From the NCBI GenBank assembly GCA_029204225.1, contig CM055095.1:71820535-71884534 (forward strand): 64,000 nucleotides of DNA, written 5' to 3'. A program made the translations under genes and the position numbers. Source of the stretch: Diphasiastrum complanatum (lineage: Eukaryota > Streptophyta > Lycopodiopsida > Lycopodiales > Lycopodiaceae). The notes under the pieces are model-generated. The model was given only the letters and a program-made list of their open reading frames with translations. It searched no databases and was not told where the DNA came from. Below are positions 24,101 through 36,100 of the stretch, in pieces. Position 1 is the stretch's first letter, and every line of letters starts with the position of its first letter.

Positions 24101-27100
24101 GGCATTTTCACCTTTTTCGGCATTTTTGCGAAGAGAGAGAAAAAGTGAGAAGGTTATCTATTTGAATGAAAAATGTCTCCAGCCACTTCCCGAAAAATGC
24201 AAAGTGAGAGAAAATATGCGACGTTCTCGTCCACGTCAGCGATTCCGAGTCGCCTGACCATGTACTTAATGTACAGCTGTCATTCTGTCATTATAGTTCA
24301 ACTACTCCCTGAGTACAACAAAGTATTTAGTTAGATGACAAAAACATTGATTGTAATTAGATACATAGATCCGGTGTATAAATACACCTTTATCACATAC
24401 TTTATCGGATGCTCCGTCCATGAGATATTTGTGTATAACGTAGATGAATGCCTATTGTGATTTGAATGCACTTCGCTTCTGCTTGATCACGCTCGTTTAC
24501 TCACTCTGATCAGAACACGGACGTCCACGACTCCTCAGTTTCTGATCAGACGATGGCTATCTTTGACGCCTGAGGAACTTGCACTATTCATCACACAATC
24601 AATCTGAATCTTTCCGAACTAAACTTCTTATTGAATATGATTTCCAGTAATACCTCACATCATTTCTAATCTCTTCGGTGGACTGTACTCATCCATTTGT
24701 TTTTGAGTATGAATTGTTTTCTTAAGATCCTGTTGGGCAGAGCGCTTGAGCTGTGAATATAATTTAGCATTTTCATTCTTTCAGATTGTTCTTGCACGTA
24801 GCAGCCCATAATAACGGGAGAGTCGTTCCGCAACTATTTCCTTCTCTCTTCTCCGTTCGCGTTCTACCGCCTTATCAGTCACCACTCTTGTGAATGGGGT
24901 GGATGTCAAAGCATTGAGCTCAACGACGGAAAATACATCTGAACCGAATTCAAGGGGTATTGCCTTGGCAAAGGCATTGAGCAACAATTTATCAGTTCTT
25001 ACTCACTCAGGGACTTGTTGATTTCTCTTCTATGCCCACATTGGGGCCAGTGAAGGAGAGTTATGGACTATCGGGTCCACAAATTGCATGGATTACAAGG
25101 TCTGTATTCATTTACATTCGTTTGTTGGCCATGAACCCTTTTTATTCATGTACATGCCTAAAAGCCTTCTTTATGCACTTAGAATTGGCAAAGGGCCCAA
25201 CTATTACTATTTTGATACTAGAGTGGGAGGTCCTATTGGGAGGGCACACTATTTCCTCTCTTGTGACCCTGATGTGGACAAGCTTAGGTCAAGTGCCTAG
25301 AAGCTTTCAATATAGGGTTCCTATTGGGTATAAATAGGCCCTATGTACATTCATGTTTCAAAATTCAGCTTATGATTTGGTATTGCTTGGGCAACTCTTG
25401 TCTTAGTTGTTGCTTGTAAGAATCTAACGATTGATTCTATGTGATGCTATTTGCCATTTTTTCGTGGGAGATTGTTAGATTGCGTTATCTATTGTCAGTC
25501 TTCATTGATGCTAAAATCTATGATTTAGTTCATAACTACCTGGGTTATATTATCAATGTTGTTGGGAAAATCTATCCATCTACCCAAAGGAGACAATGAC
25601 CGCATAGAGATTAGTTAGTTGTAGAGGAAGAACTTAGTATAGAACATTGACTAGAATAAGGTAGGCGTCATCGTCTAGATTCCATCTATTGTGCTTTCAA
25701 TCTTGTCTCAATTTTAATAGCAAGAATTAGAAGTAAGGCATTAGTAAGAAGCGTTTTTGGTATGTTCTACAGGTGAAGTACATGTGATTTACTTATCCCC
25801 ATCCCCTTCATGGATTACAACATCATTTCAATATTAGTAAATTTAAAACAAGTGGGAATGACCATCTAATAACTTTGGGGACATTTTGACTCCAAATTTA
25901 TCTGATCAGCTGATATTATCCAACTCATTTCAGATGTAAATCCAAAATCCCAGTTTAACATGTTAAATTTGTTGTAGACTGATGCATAAGATCCTGGTCT
26001 CTTTCCAGAACATATGATTCAGAAACAAGAGGAAAACAAATTCTTGACATATTATAGGAATTATGCTCTACATACCTGAATTGACATTGTGGTTCTGCTA
26101 GACATGTCAAGTTTTCTGCAATAGAAGTTTTTGATGTATTCACATTATTTGTTCCTCAAGCTTTCTGGAAAAGAGAGTTCCTCTGAGAGTTTATTTGTAT
26201 TGGTTTCCACTTATATCAGAAAAACATATATATAGGATGAGAGTAGGAGATATATAAATACTACGTCCTCATTCTTATCCTGTTTTCTATTTGATACAGC
26301 AGATGCACATCATGCTGGGGATGTAGATGGTTATGGTCGGAACATAATAACCATGTTTATGGTGATTTTGAATAGATCACTTCGATATATTTATGATATT
26401 TTGCAACAACACCGTGTATCCAATGGGAGCTATTCCTTACTCTTGCTATACATTTCTGATGTTCCAAATGTGATTGTTCACAAATGCTAATTGCATTTAT
26501 TCTGGATAGATCCATTTTAGAGGAATCTTGAAAAGCTCTCTAAAACCCTAAACAGGTTCTAGTATCAATTTTATATGGGAAGAATTGCTTTGTGGAGCCA
26601 ATAACTCCACCAATTTGGAAGTTTGTAACATTACTGAAGTTTCTGATTTGGAAGAACTAAAAGGGATGATGGTCTTGAAGATAGACCTACATGAACTTAG
26701 TGGTCACAGTTGTATTATCAACTTTATAAGACATGAGTGAATAAACGCATTTTGTTGTTGTAAATCCATAGGTTGTGGTAGCTACGACCATTCAGATAAT
26801 TGTTTTGCTATCATCAAAACTTGTTAGGATTGAAAGCTCTAGGTCAGTTTCAATAGGTTCTCTTTGGGAACAAACTTGGGATTTTGAAAAACAGTAGCAG
26901 CAAGAACAGGTATAGTTGTGGAATCTGTATTCAGTGGGGAATGGGATAACATTATTCTCCCCATGACATCTGGCCATGTTAAAGATCATATCAAAACTTT
27001 GTAAGGAATCACGATCAGAGCTGTGATACTGTGATAATGACATCTCGTGATTGGATACTCTTCAAGGAAACCTTGTGTACTTTCAACTACCTTTTATAAC

Positions 27101-30100
27101 TGCTTAATCCACTAATAAAGTGATTTGTACATAAATAAATGTCACGTGAATTTCTTTGTACTGAAATGCATGTACTTTGGGCCTTGTGGTCTGTCATTCA
27201 TGATTTTGTGTTTATCAGAGTTACTAACAAGTCATATGGTCATCATTTGGCATCCAACCCTAACTTATAGAATATCAAACCTCAGAGAATAAGAATAGGT
27301 CTATGAGCCTCAATAGTCGATCGAATACTTAGTAGCTCTTACTTAACATAAGCACAACTTTAATTTAGCATCACTTAGCTCATAAGCACAGATTCAATCA
27401 ACATCACTTAGCTCTACTGATTATAAGCAAATTCCTTTGGTGATCATTGTTATTCATCTAGTTATGAATGTTTTCTATTTCCTTAGCAACATGTTTTCTA
27501 TTTTCTTTATGTTCTATGCTCTATTATGTGAAATTTAGCTCATAACTTTCAATTTGGATGCCACCTTTCATTTTTCCTATAAACTTCATAATTTCATAGA
27601 TATAATAAAAATTATACTCAGCACTTACCACTAGTTTTAACCAAAGAAGTATATGAAAGCCATATATATTGTGATTTACATATAAGCAATTGTTTGGATA
27701 CTTTCTCAGAAACTCAATTTCAACGCCATGCTAAGGATATGGCAAAGACTGTCGACATTTCACACTATGATGGCATCGTATGCGTGAGTGGCGATGGTGT
27801 CCTTGTTGAGGTATGTAAGTATTTGCAATTGCTTTTAGAAGATTGGTGCAAGTGTCTTGGTCGATAACAAGAAATTTTATAATACATTAATTTACTATAA
27901 AACCTTACAAAAAGGAGTTATAGGCCAATTATAATGTCTATCATGGCTCTATAGTTTTTACTGTGGGTCCTTCTGTCTTCCATTTATTATTTGGAATTTA
28001 GTAGAGTCATTTATGAGTCCTATGGTCATAATCGGGCCCTAGCCTTGACTCACAAGCTCTAGCCCCAACTTGTGGACAATATAGGCATTGGTCCCTTATT
28101 ATCATTAGTGGATTGGTTACAAAGAAGCTCTTAGTGTAAATTGGCTTAAATTTAGTTTAGCATTAACTAGCCTTGTAGATCATCTTATAATTTAGTCATC
28201 TAGCTAAAAAGATTAGCTCATGTGAACATTGCTATTGCATTGACTATAACTCTTCTCCAATACTTTCTCAACATTTTTACATTCTCCTCTCTGTATTGTG
28301 TTTTCATTGTGATGTTTTGCACATAACTTGGAATCACAACACATTTTTCGGGGGAGAAAATTGTCACTTCTTGTTTTGCATTTTGCTTGTAGTTATAGAT
28401 TCCTTGTTGTTAGGTGCTAAAGGATAGGTAAAATGTCTCATGCTGAGTACTAAAAGGTTACAATTCAGAATGTCAATTTTTTTTTAATTGTTGAAGGTTT
28501 GTGACTGTTGTAGTTTTGTTAATTGGATATTTTGACATCTCTATCTGTCCTGGCCACCCTTATGCACTTTACAAATCGTGATACACATTATAGACCATGA
28601 CTTGAATGTTTGAAAGCTGAGTTCCCGAATTTCCACTTTCGAGGACAGAAGCAATTCAAGGGTGGAAGAATGTTACGTCCAAGGATCTAGAATAATCCTT
28701 GATGTGGATATTCGGCCCTCCAATGTTCGAGATTATTAGTTATACCTCAAAATTCCATTCAAGGCCAGTTATGTAATTAATAACTTTGAGAGGGCCCAAA
28801 CACTGCAATTATGGAACATGGAGTAGCGCATGGTGTTTGATGGTTATGTGCATGGTGGGAGGTATCAATAGTAACTCCAATTGACTTTAGCAATGTACTA
28901 GGGTTTGCAGGATATGCATTAGGCATCTTATAGGCTATAAGTACCTAAGGAACTTGCCCTCCTATACTTCTAAGTTCTAGTTGTTTGCTATCAGAATTCT
29001 CTCCTCAACTACATTCATTCATCGTGGCTCGGGGGTGACGCTATTGTGGGTTGATCTTTAGCTTCTAGCTGGTTGGGTGGTTTGGCTCCATAGTCTATCC
29101 GCTTGGTGCTTTGTAGCAGGATCTTCAAGATCTACAGGAGCCGATGATCTTCACAATGTTGGTGAAGGTGGTGTTTGTGTTCCTTCCTGGTAGATGTGTA
29201 GAGTGTGGGGAGTTAGAAAAAACATCTCAATGTTGGTGGGAAGTTGCTTGCTAAGTTAGGGTATGCTGCACCTTGTGCTATACACAATTTCTAGAAGAAC
29301 GAAGAAGGATTTTGTGCTGTGATAGCTTGAAAAAATTATCTAGCATGGAATGTTTGATGCATTTTCATTTATGTTGCTATGTTGTATTTATAGAGATTGC
29401 TATATTTCTTCTTTTCAAGGTACAAATAGGGATTATGTAAGACTGTGCAATGATGATTCCGTCTCTGCTCACGAATGTCAATGCAGGAGGCTAGATTCTA
29501 CATGGACTGTTTGGTTCTCTGTAAGCTACATTATCTTGATGTCAATAGAGTCCAGTGGGGAATCAATCTAATGTTAGGGTTATTCAAGAGATAGAGTAAT
29601 TGAAGGCCAATATTATTGGCTCGATGCATTTTCATTTATGTTGCTATGTTGTATGTATAGAGATTGCTACATTTCTTCTTTTCAAGGTACAAATAGGGAT
29701 TATGTAAGACTGCGCAATGACGATTCCGAATGTCAATGCAGGAGGCTAGATTCTACATGGATTGTTTGGTTTTCTGTAAAAGATAATGTCTTGTTGTCAA
29801 TTGAGTCTAGTGGGGAATCAATCTAATGTTAGCGTTATTCAAGAGATAGAGTAATAGAAGGCCAATAGTTTTGGCCTCTTGAGTGAGAGTCCAACATGTA
29901 AGCTATGAGATCTTGATGGTGAATGACAGCACTGAAGTATAGCAAGTGGTGAAGAGCATGCTTGTATGGGTGAGAGAATTGGGGATTGTTTGAATGGTAG
30001 CTTGGGATAGAGAGAGTGATCATGGTATTGATGCCTTTGTTCAAGATGTTGAAAAGAAGAGGCTTAATTGGAAGAGCTATAGAGAGCAACACATAGAGAT

Positions 30101-33100
30101 AAAAGAGAGAAATGGAGAGACCACCTTCTACTTTCATCTGTGCATGGAGACTTCGGTTGTGGGAGAGATGCAAACCTATACTAGGACTAGGTGTATTGCA
30201 CATATAGAAGAGGGACTCAAGTATGCAGTTGATGAGATGAATATGACTTAGCTAGATGGTGTTGAGCTGCATATGCTTAGGAATTGTTGTGAGTGAATAG
30301 TAGGCAACTATGGGGCAAAAATTCCTCACCACACTAAGGAACTAAATTGTAGGTTGGAAATCGTTGATAGAAGTGAAAATTTCGGCAAATTATTGAGGTG
30401 TTGATTGCTACCTCAATGACTAAAGTACAGTTCATAAATTGTTGACCAAACCATGAATATTTTTGGGAAAATGTTGTTGCCTCAGCAATTGTTCAATCAA
30501 AGAGTCAATGACAAATATGGAAAGAAGTTGTTGTCTCATTTAGCGATTGAATTGAAATCAGAGAATTGCTGATATAAATGTGAAAAACTCTAGCGAATTA
30601 GTGACATGACTATCACTGTCAGCAAATGAATGATAGAAAACTTGGGCAATAAATGAGGTATATACTGCTGCCTCGACGATTTGAAAGAGGTTAAAGGACC
30701 TCCCAAAATGAGGAATAGATGGCCTCCGCAAATGATAATAGTTACAAAGTCATTGGTAAAATCCTTCAACTTTTTATGCAATAGTGCTTGACATACAACA
30801 ATATAGAGAGTTTGAACATGCCTCCTTTTGCACCAATTCTCACAACAATTCCAACCGATTGTCTTCTGGCAAGCTAAAAGCAAGTGACGATATGCTTTTG
30901 CTTGGGAAAAAACTAAGCTAAAATTGCCCAGTTTTTGGCGACTTAGGCCAAATCAAGCGGCGGGAGGGTTTGAAACATTTTTGGTAACGCTTTGAAGTTG
31001 ACTTTTGAGGCTTCTAATTGCACTGTAAGCTTTCCATTTGGCCTTACTAAGACATATAGGGGCAATTTTTTGGTAGGATAACAAGATTAGGGGAATCCAT
31101 GCTTGGAGAAGCTAGTAAATTGGATAGGGTGTCCAATTATAGCATTTGAAAATTTAGAATGAAGAGTATCTTGATGGGTAAGGAGCTGTGGGACATAGTC
31201 ACTGGGGTGGAGCAACACCCAAATACAATGCCGGTTGATGTTCGCTCGTTTGACAAAAGGGCATAAAAGGCCTTATCATTGATCAATTTGGCCTCGAAGG
31301 ACCATCTCATATGGAACAACGCCGGTTGATGGAGCTGTGGGACATAATCACTGGGGTGGAGCAACACCCAAATACAACGCCGGTTGATGTTCGCTTGTTT
31401 GACAAAAGGGCATAAAAGGCCTTATTATTGATCAATTTGGCCCCGAAGGACCATCTCATATATGGGTGTCAATAATCAGATATGCAACATCAAGCATTCA
31501 CCACAAGAAGGCGGAAGAAGAACACGCACAATCACCTTATCACTACACTACATACTGAATGTGAAATGTACAAATGAACCCTGAACCCTGATAAAGAGAG
31601 AAAACCTACGAGTAGACTAATAGACTAGCCTACGGCTAATTACAGCTGGCAACAGCTGTCAGTATTAATGTGCATCGTAAACAGTAACAATGAAGTTTAT
31701 CATTGATTTCTAACACTCCCTCAATGATAAAATTACATTCTTCTATTCCTAATAGAGTACGAAACTCTCAAATTTATTTCTACCTAATGACTTAGTAAAA
31801 ACATCTGCCATTTGATCTTCGGATTTACAAAAAACAAGATCAATGGCTCCATCAAGAATTTTCTCTTGAAGAAAATGATAGTGTATTTCAATGTGCTTGG
31901 TTTGAGCATGTAAAACTGGATTTTTGGCAAGGTGAATGCAGCTTTGATTGTCGCAAGATATAATAGTCGCATCCACCTGTGGTTGACCTAAATCCACAAG
32001 CAATCTTTGTAACCATACCGCTTCTTGTGTAGCATTGCTGAGTGCTCGATATTCAGCTTTTGTTGATGATAAGGCTACTGTACGTTGCTTTTTGCTGCTC
32101 TATGAAATTGTAGCTGTACCATAACTGAATGTATGACCACTGGTAGATCTTCTGTCATCAATATTACCTGCCCAATCGGCATTTGTATAACCTACCAACA
32201 TTGGCGCTTCAGGCTGATCATACTTCAAACCAAAATTCAATGTCCCATCGAATGTATCTGAGAATACGTTTAGCAGACTTCCAGTGTGCTTGACTAGGAT
32301 CTTGCATAAATTGACTAACAACACCAACATCATAAGAAATATCAGGTCGTGTGTGTGTCAAATAAATCAAACTAACCAACAGCTGTCTATACAAATAAGC
32401 ACCCACTTTCTCAGATTCATCATATGCAGTAAGCTTCATGTTGACATCCATAGGTGTACTCAAAGGCTTACAATCCTGCATATTGAACTTATAAAGCAAA
32501 TCTCGTGCATATTTGCTTTGTGTAAGGAAGACCATATCTTCCTTTTGCCATACTTCAATGCCAAGACAATAGTGCATCAATCCTAGATTGCTCATGTCAG
32601 AAGCATTGGAAAGATCTGATTTGATTTCATCAATTAAGCTCTCATTACAAATCATCCACGTACAACACAATGAACACTATATCTGAATCTTGCCTTAGAA
32701 TGTAAAGATTAGGATCAACATCACTCTTTACCATTCTCCTTCACTTGAAGTGTTCATCAATGCAAGAGTACCACGCCCGTGGTGCTTGCTTCAATTCATA
32801 AATGGCTTTGTTGAGCTTACAAACGAGATGCTCTTTCCCTGGCTCAACAAATCCTTGAGGTTGTACTAAGTACACCTCTTCATCCAGCACTCCATTAAGA
32901 AAAGCAGATTTAACATCCATTTGCAGGATCTTCCAACCATAGAAAGCAGAAATAGCAATGATAGTACGTATAGTTACCATTGTAGCTACGGGTGCGAAGG
33001 TTTTCTCAAAATCAATACCTTCATGTTGCTCAAATCCTCTTGCAACCGACCGTGCTTTGTACTTGTTGAGTTGCCCATCAGCTCCATATTTGATCTTGTA

Positions 33101-36100
33101 TATCCATTTGCAAGTGATAGGCGTCTTATTCCAACCAAGTTCAACCAAGTTCCACGTCCTATTTTTCAATATAGCTTTCATTTCTGTTTCCATAGCTTCA
33201 CACTACTCCTCGTGTTGGTTCTTGAGCCTTCCCCACGAGCTACTTATGAAATTGGATTCAAATCTCATCAAGCAAGAAGAAGAAAGGGCAAGTGTTTCTA
33301 TTGCCAAAAGCCTGGACATTGGGCAAGGAATTGCCGCAAAAAGAAGACGGATATTAAAAAGGGCAAGGTGAAACAGTTGACCAATTTTGCTGAAGAAGAT
33401 CATGACAGTGACAATGAAGACCAAACTACAACATTTGCTATGACATTGGCATCACAACTTTCCATTGATCACACGCATTGGTATGTGGATTCAGGATTCA
33501 CAAGGCACATCGTTTCAAGATGTGCGACAATAAGCCAGTGTCTACACCTGTGGAGGTTGGTAAGAAACTTTCTAACCAAGATGAGTGCGCTAGTTGATGC
33601 TACTTTGTTTCGTCAATTAGTTGGTTCACTAATTTATCTCACAACTACTGGTCATAAGCTATGCTATAAGTGTGGTAAGTCAATTTATGGCTACGCTTAG
33701 AGAAACTCATTGGAAAGCGGTGAAGAGAAATTTTCACTACATTAAGGGGACACTGTTGCACACAAGCTCACAAACCCTAAGTAAATACACAGAATTACCC
33801 AGCAAATCCGTCACTTTAATCTCAAGCAAATGTACATAGATCAACAAGCAAACATGAGAGCTCTGCTGCAAGTCTCCTCCCAACCTGCATAGGAATACCA
33901 TAATGAGGAATGCCTGACAAGGCTCACACTATATCCCCTCAAGCACCCCTTAACCCTGACACATCCTAACGTCGACACATGGCAAACTCCATGCATAGTC
34001 GACACTTGCCACTTGGCAGTATCCTGACACATAGGAAGCTAGTAGGTGGACAGTCTGACACGTGTCACTCATGCATTGGACAAGTGTCCCAATAAGCATA
34101 TGACACATGTCCTGTTGACCCGTCCATTGACTGTTCGCTCATGCACTAGACCAAGTGTCCCAGTGAGCATATGACACGTGTCACGTTGACCGGTCAACCC
34201 TTCCTACTTTTTAGGAGGTCAGTCCAGTAGACTCTCATGAGACCCAGTACCCCCTTGGCCATCTCGGATTCAGTCACTATAACAGATATTTACATTGCAA
34301 TTTACAATTGTCTCCACAGGCCGGTGACTTAGCCTTTTATGATTTAATAATTACAATTTACCATTTACATTGGGCAAGGGATTCAAAGTACATGTGACAT
34401 CCCTTCCCTCCTCAGATGACATCGTCCTTGATGGTAAAGTCTGGATACTGTGCATGCAACCTATGCGCGGTCTCCTAGGTAGCATCATTGAGAGGTCGTC
34501 CATGCCATGCAACTTAGTACTCACGGAGCAAACGATTCCGCAATCGTCTATGCCTCCGGTCCAATACTCTCGCTGGCCCATGCATCACCTCCCCATTCTC
34601 CTGAAACAATACAAGGCCATCAGCAAACAAGTTATCACCGTCATGTAAAACCTTCTTTAAGCGTGAAACATGAAAAACAGGATGAACCTTACAACCAACA
34701 GGCAAATCCAATTCATAAGCAACGCTATTAATCTTTTTAACAATTTTCCAAGATCCACAATATCTAGGTGACAGCTTATAACACTTCCCTGTCTTTAGGG
34801 TTTTCGAGTCCTTTGGAATCCTGAGAAATACCATATCTCCTTCCTCGATCTCTCTTGGCGTACGATCCAGATCAGCATATGTCTTTGCCCGATCCATCGC
34901 CGCTTTTACATTTTCCTTTGCTAATTCCAACATCTGTTGCATGTGAGTTAGAAATTCCATTGCACTAGGTGTCTTATGAGGCATACCTATAGTAACTAGA
35001 CTGGTTGGTCTAAAACCATAATTTAGCTCGAAAGGACTCATCTTCGTAGATGCATTCTTTTTATCATTATAGGCAAACTCCAACAATGGTAGGTAACGTT
35101 CCCATTGGGTTTGCCTTTCACTCACATATGTCTTCCAAGGTTTGGTTAACTCTCTCAGTCTGCCCATCTGTTTCGGGATGATAACAACTACTCATTCCCA
35201 ACAGTTATGGACTTGGCTCATTACATTCACCGCGTCCATTTACATTTACTTTACTTTATGCATAAGCAGGCCTTGGGCCCTTTTTATTCATTAGTGACAC
35301 TTAGACTATATGGTTGGCCTTTGGCCTTATTATTCAGTATTAGGCCATTTGGACATATTACTGGAGAGTGGGGGCCTTCTTGGAGGGCGCACTATTATCC
35401 CTCCCAGTTGAGCCCTAGCCACCGGAAGCTTCCTTTTAGGGCTTCCTCTTGGCTATAAGTAGGGAAACTGTGTCATTTGTTATTCAGCTGATGATATTGA
35501 TCTCTCTCTTTAGCCTCCTTAATCTCTCTCTTTCCTGCTTTCTAGGGCTAAGTCTTGCTTATGTGTTGCTTTCATAGCTTAAGTCTTGCTTATGTGCTGC
35601 TTTCATAGCTTAGCTCTAGATCAGTTGTGGCTCTATTCGTAACTTGGTATCAGAGCACTTTCTTGAGCATAATCTTGGGAATTTTTTTTCTTTCGCTGCC
35701 TTGCCGTGCTCCTCCATCACTGCTCCTACAGCTCCATTGCTGCCTTGACAGCACTGCTCCATCGCTGCCCCTTGTACTCCTTCCTGCCCAGCGCTCCCCC
35801 TGCTTTGCTCCCTCTCTTCCTTGCTGCCCAACGCTCCTCCTCCTTCCTTTCCATCGCTGTCCCTGCCTTCCGACCTGTTCCAACATTTTCCCAGTTTGCA
35901 GCCATCTTCCACAATTATTTCCCAGCCTGTCCAGCGCCCATCCTCATCCAAAAATCACCCAATTCCGTAATCATTAGCTATTCCAAATTGCCAAAATCCT
36001 GCAGCCTGTTCATCGCTGCCCCAGCCCTTCCGACTTGTCACTTTCACCTATTATTTTATCCGTTTCCAGCCGTCTTTCACAGTTTATCAAAAGGCTCTCT

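Larger units (their letters stand above)
442..27709 (+). other. 27.3-kb SPHK intron filled with LTR elements
   Basis: The donor follows LRG/E codon base 1 and the acceptor is TTTCTCAG at 27702-27709. The intron contains copia fragments (1.2-8 kb), a triply nested chromovirus stack (8.1-23.3 kb), a hairpin minisatellite and a solo LTR. It is phase 1 and the exons on both sides are intact, so it must be removed as one unit for the kinase to be made. Confidence 0.9.
31463..33226 (-). mobile_element. Copia K (minus): 3' LTR, RNase H and RT, 5' truncated
   Basis: Minus-strand copia half-element lying between plus-strand copia pieces. An LTR (about 31467-31715, starting TGTTAGAAATC on the minus strand) follows a purine tract CATTGAGGGAG. 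It ends abruptly at 33226 in the first residues of RT, so it is not a simple insertion. Confidence 0.82.

Noticed and set aside
35627-35977. Overlapping Ser/Leu/Pro-rich frames on both strands in element H
   Set aside because: Simple TCC/CTGC-rich leader sequence of H; open in several frames because of composition.
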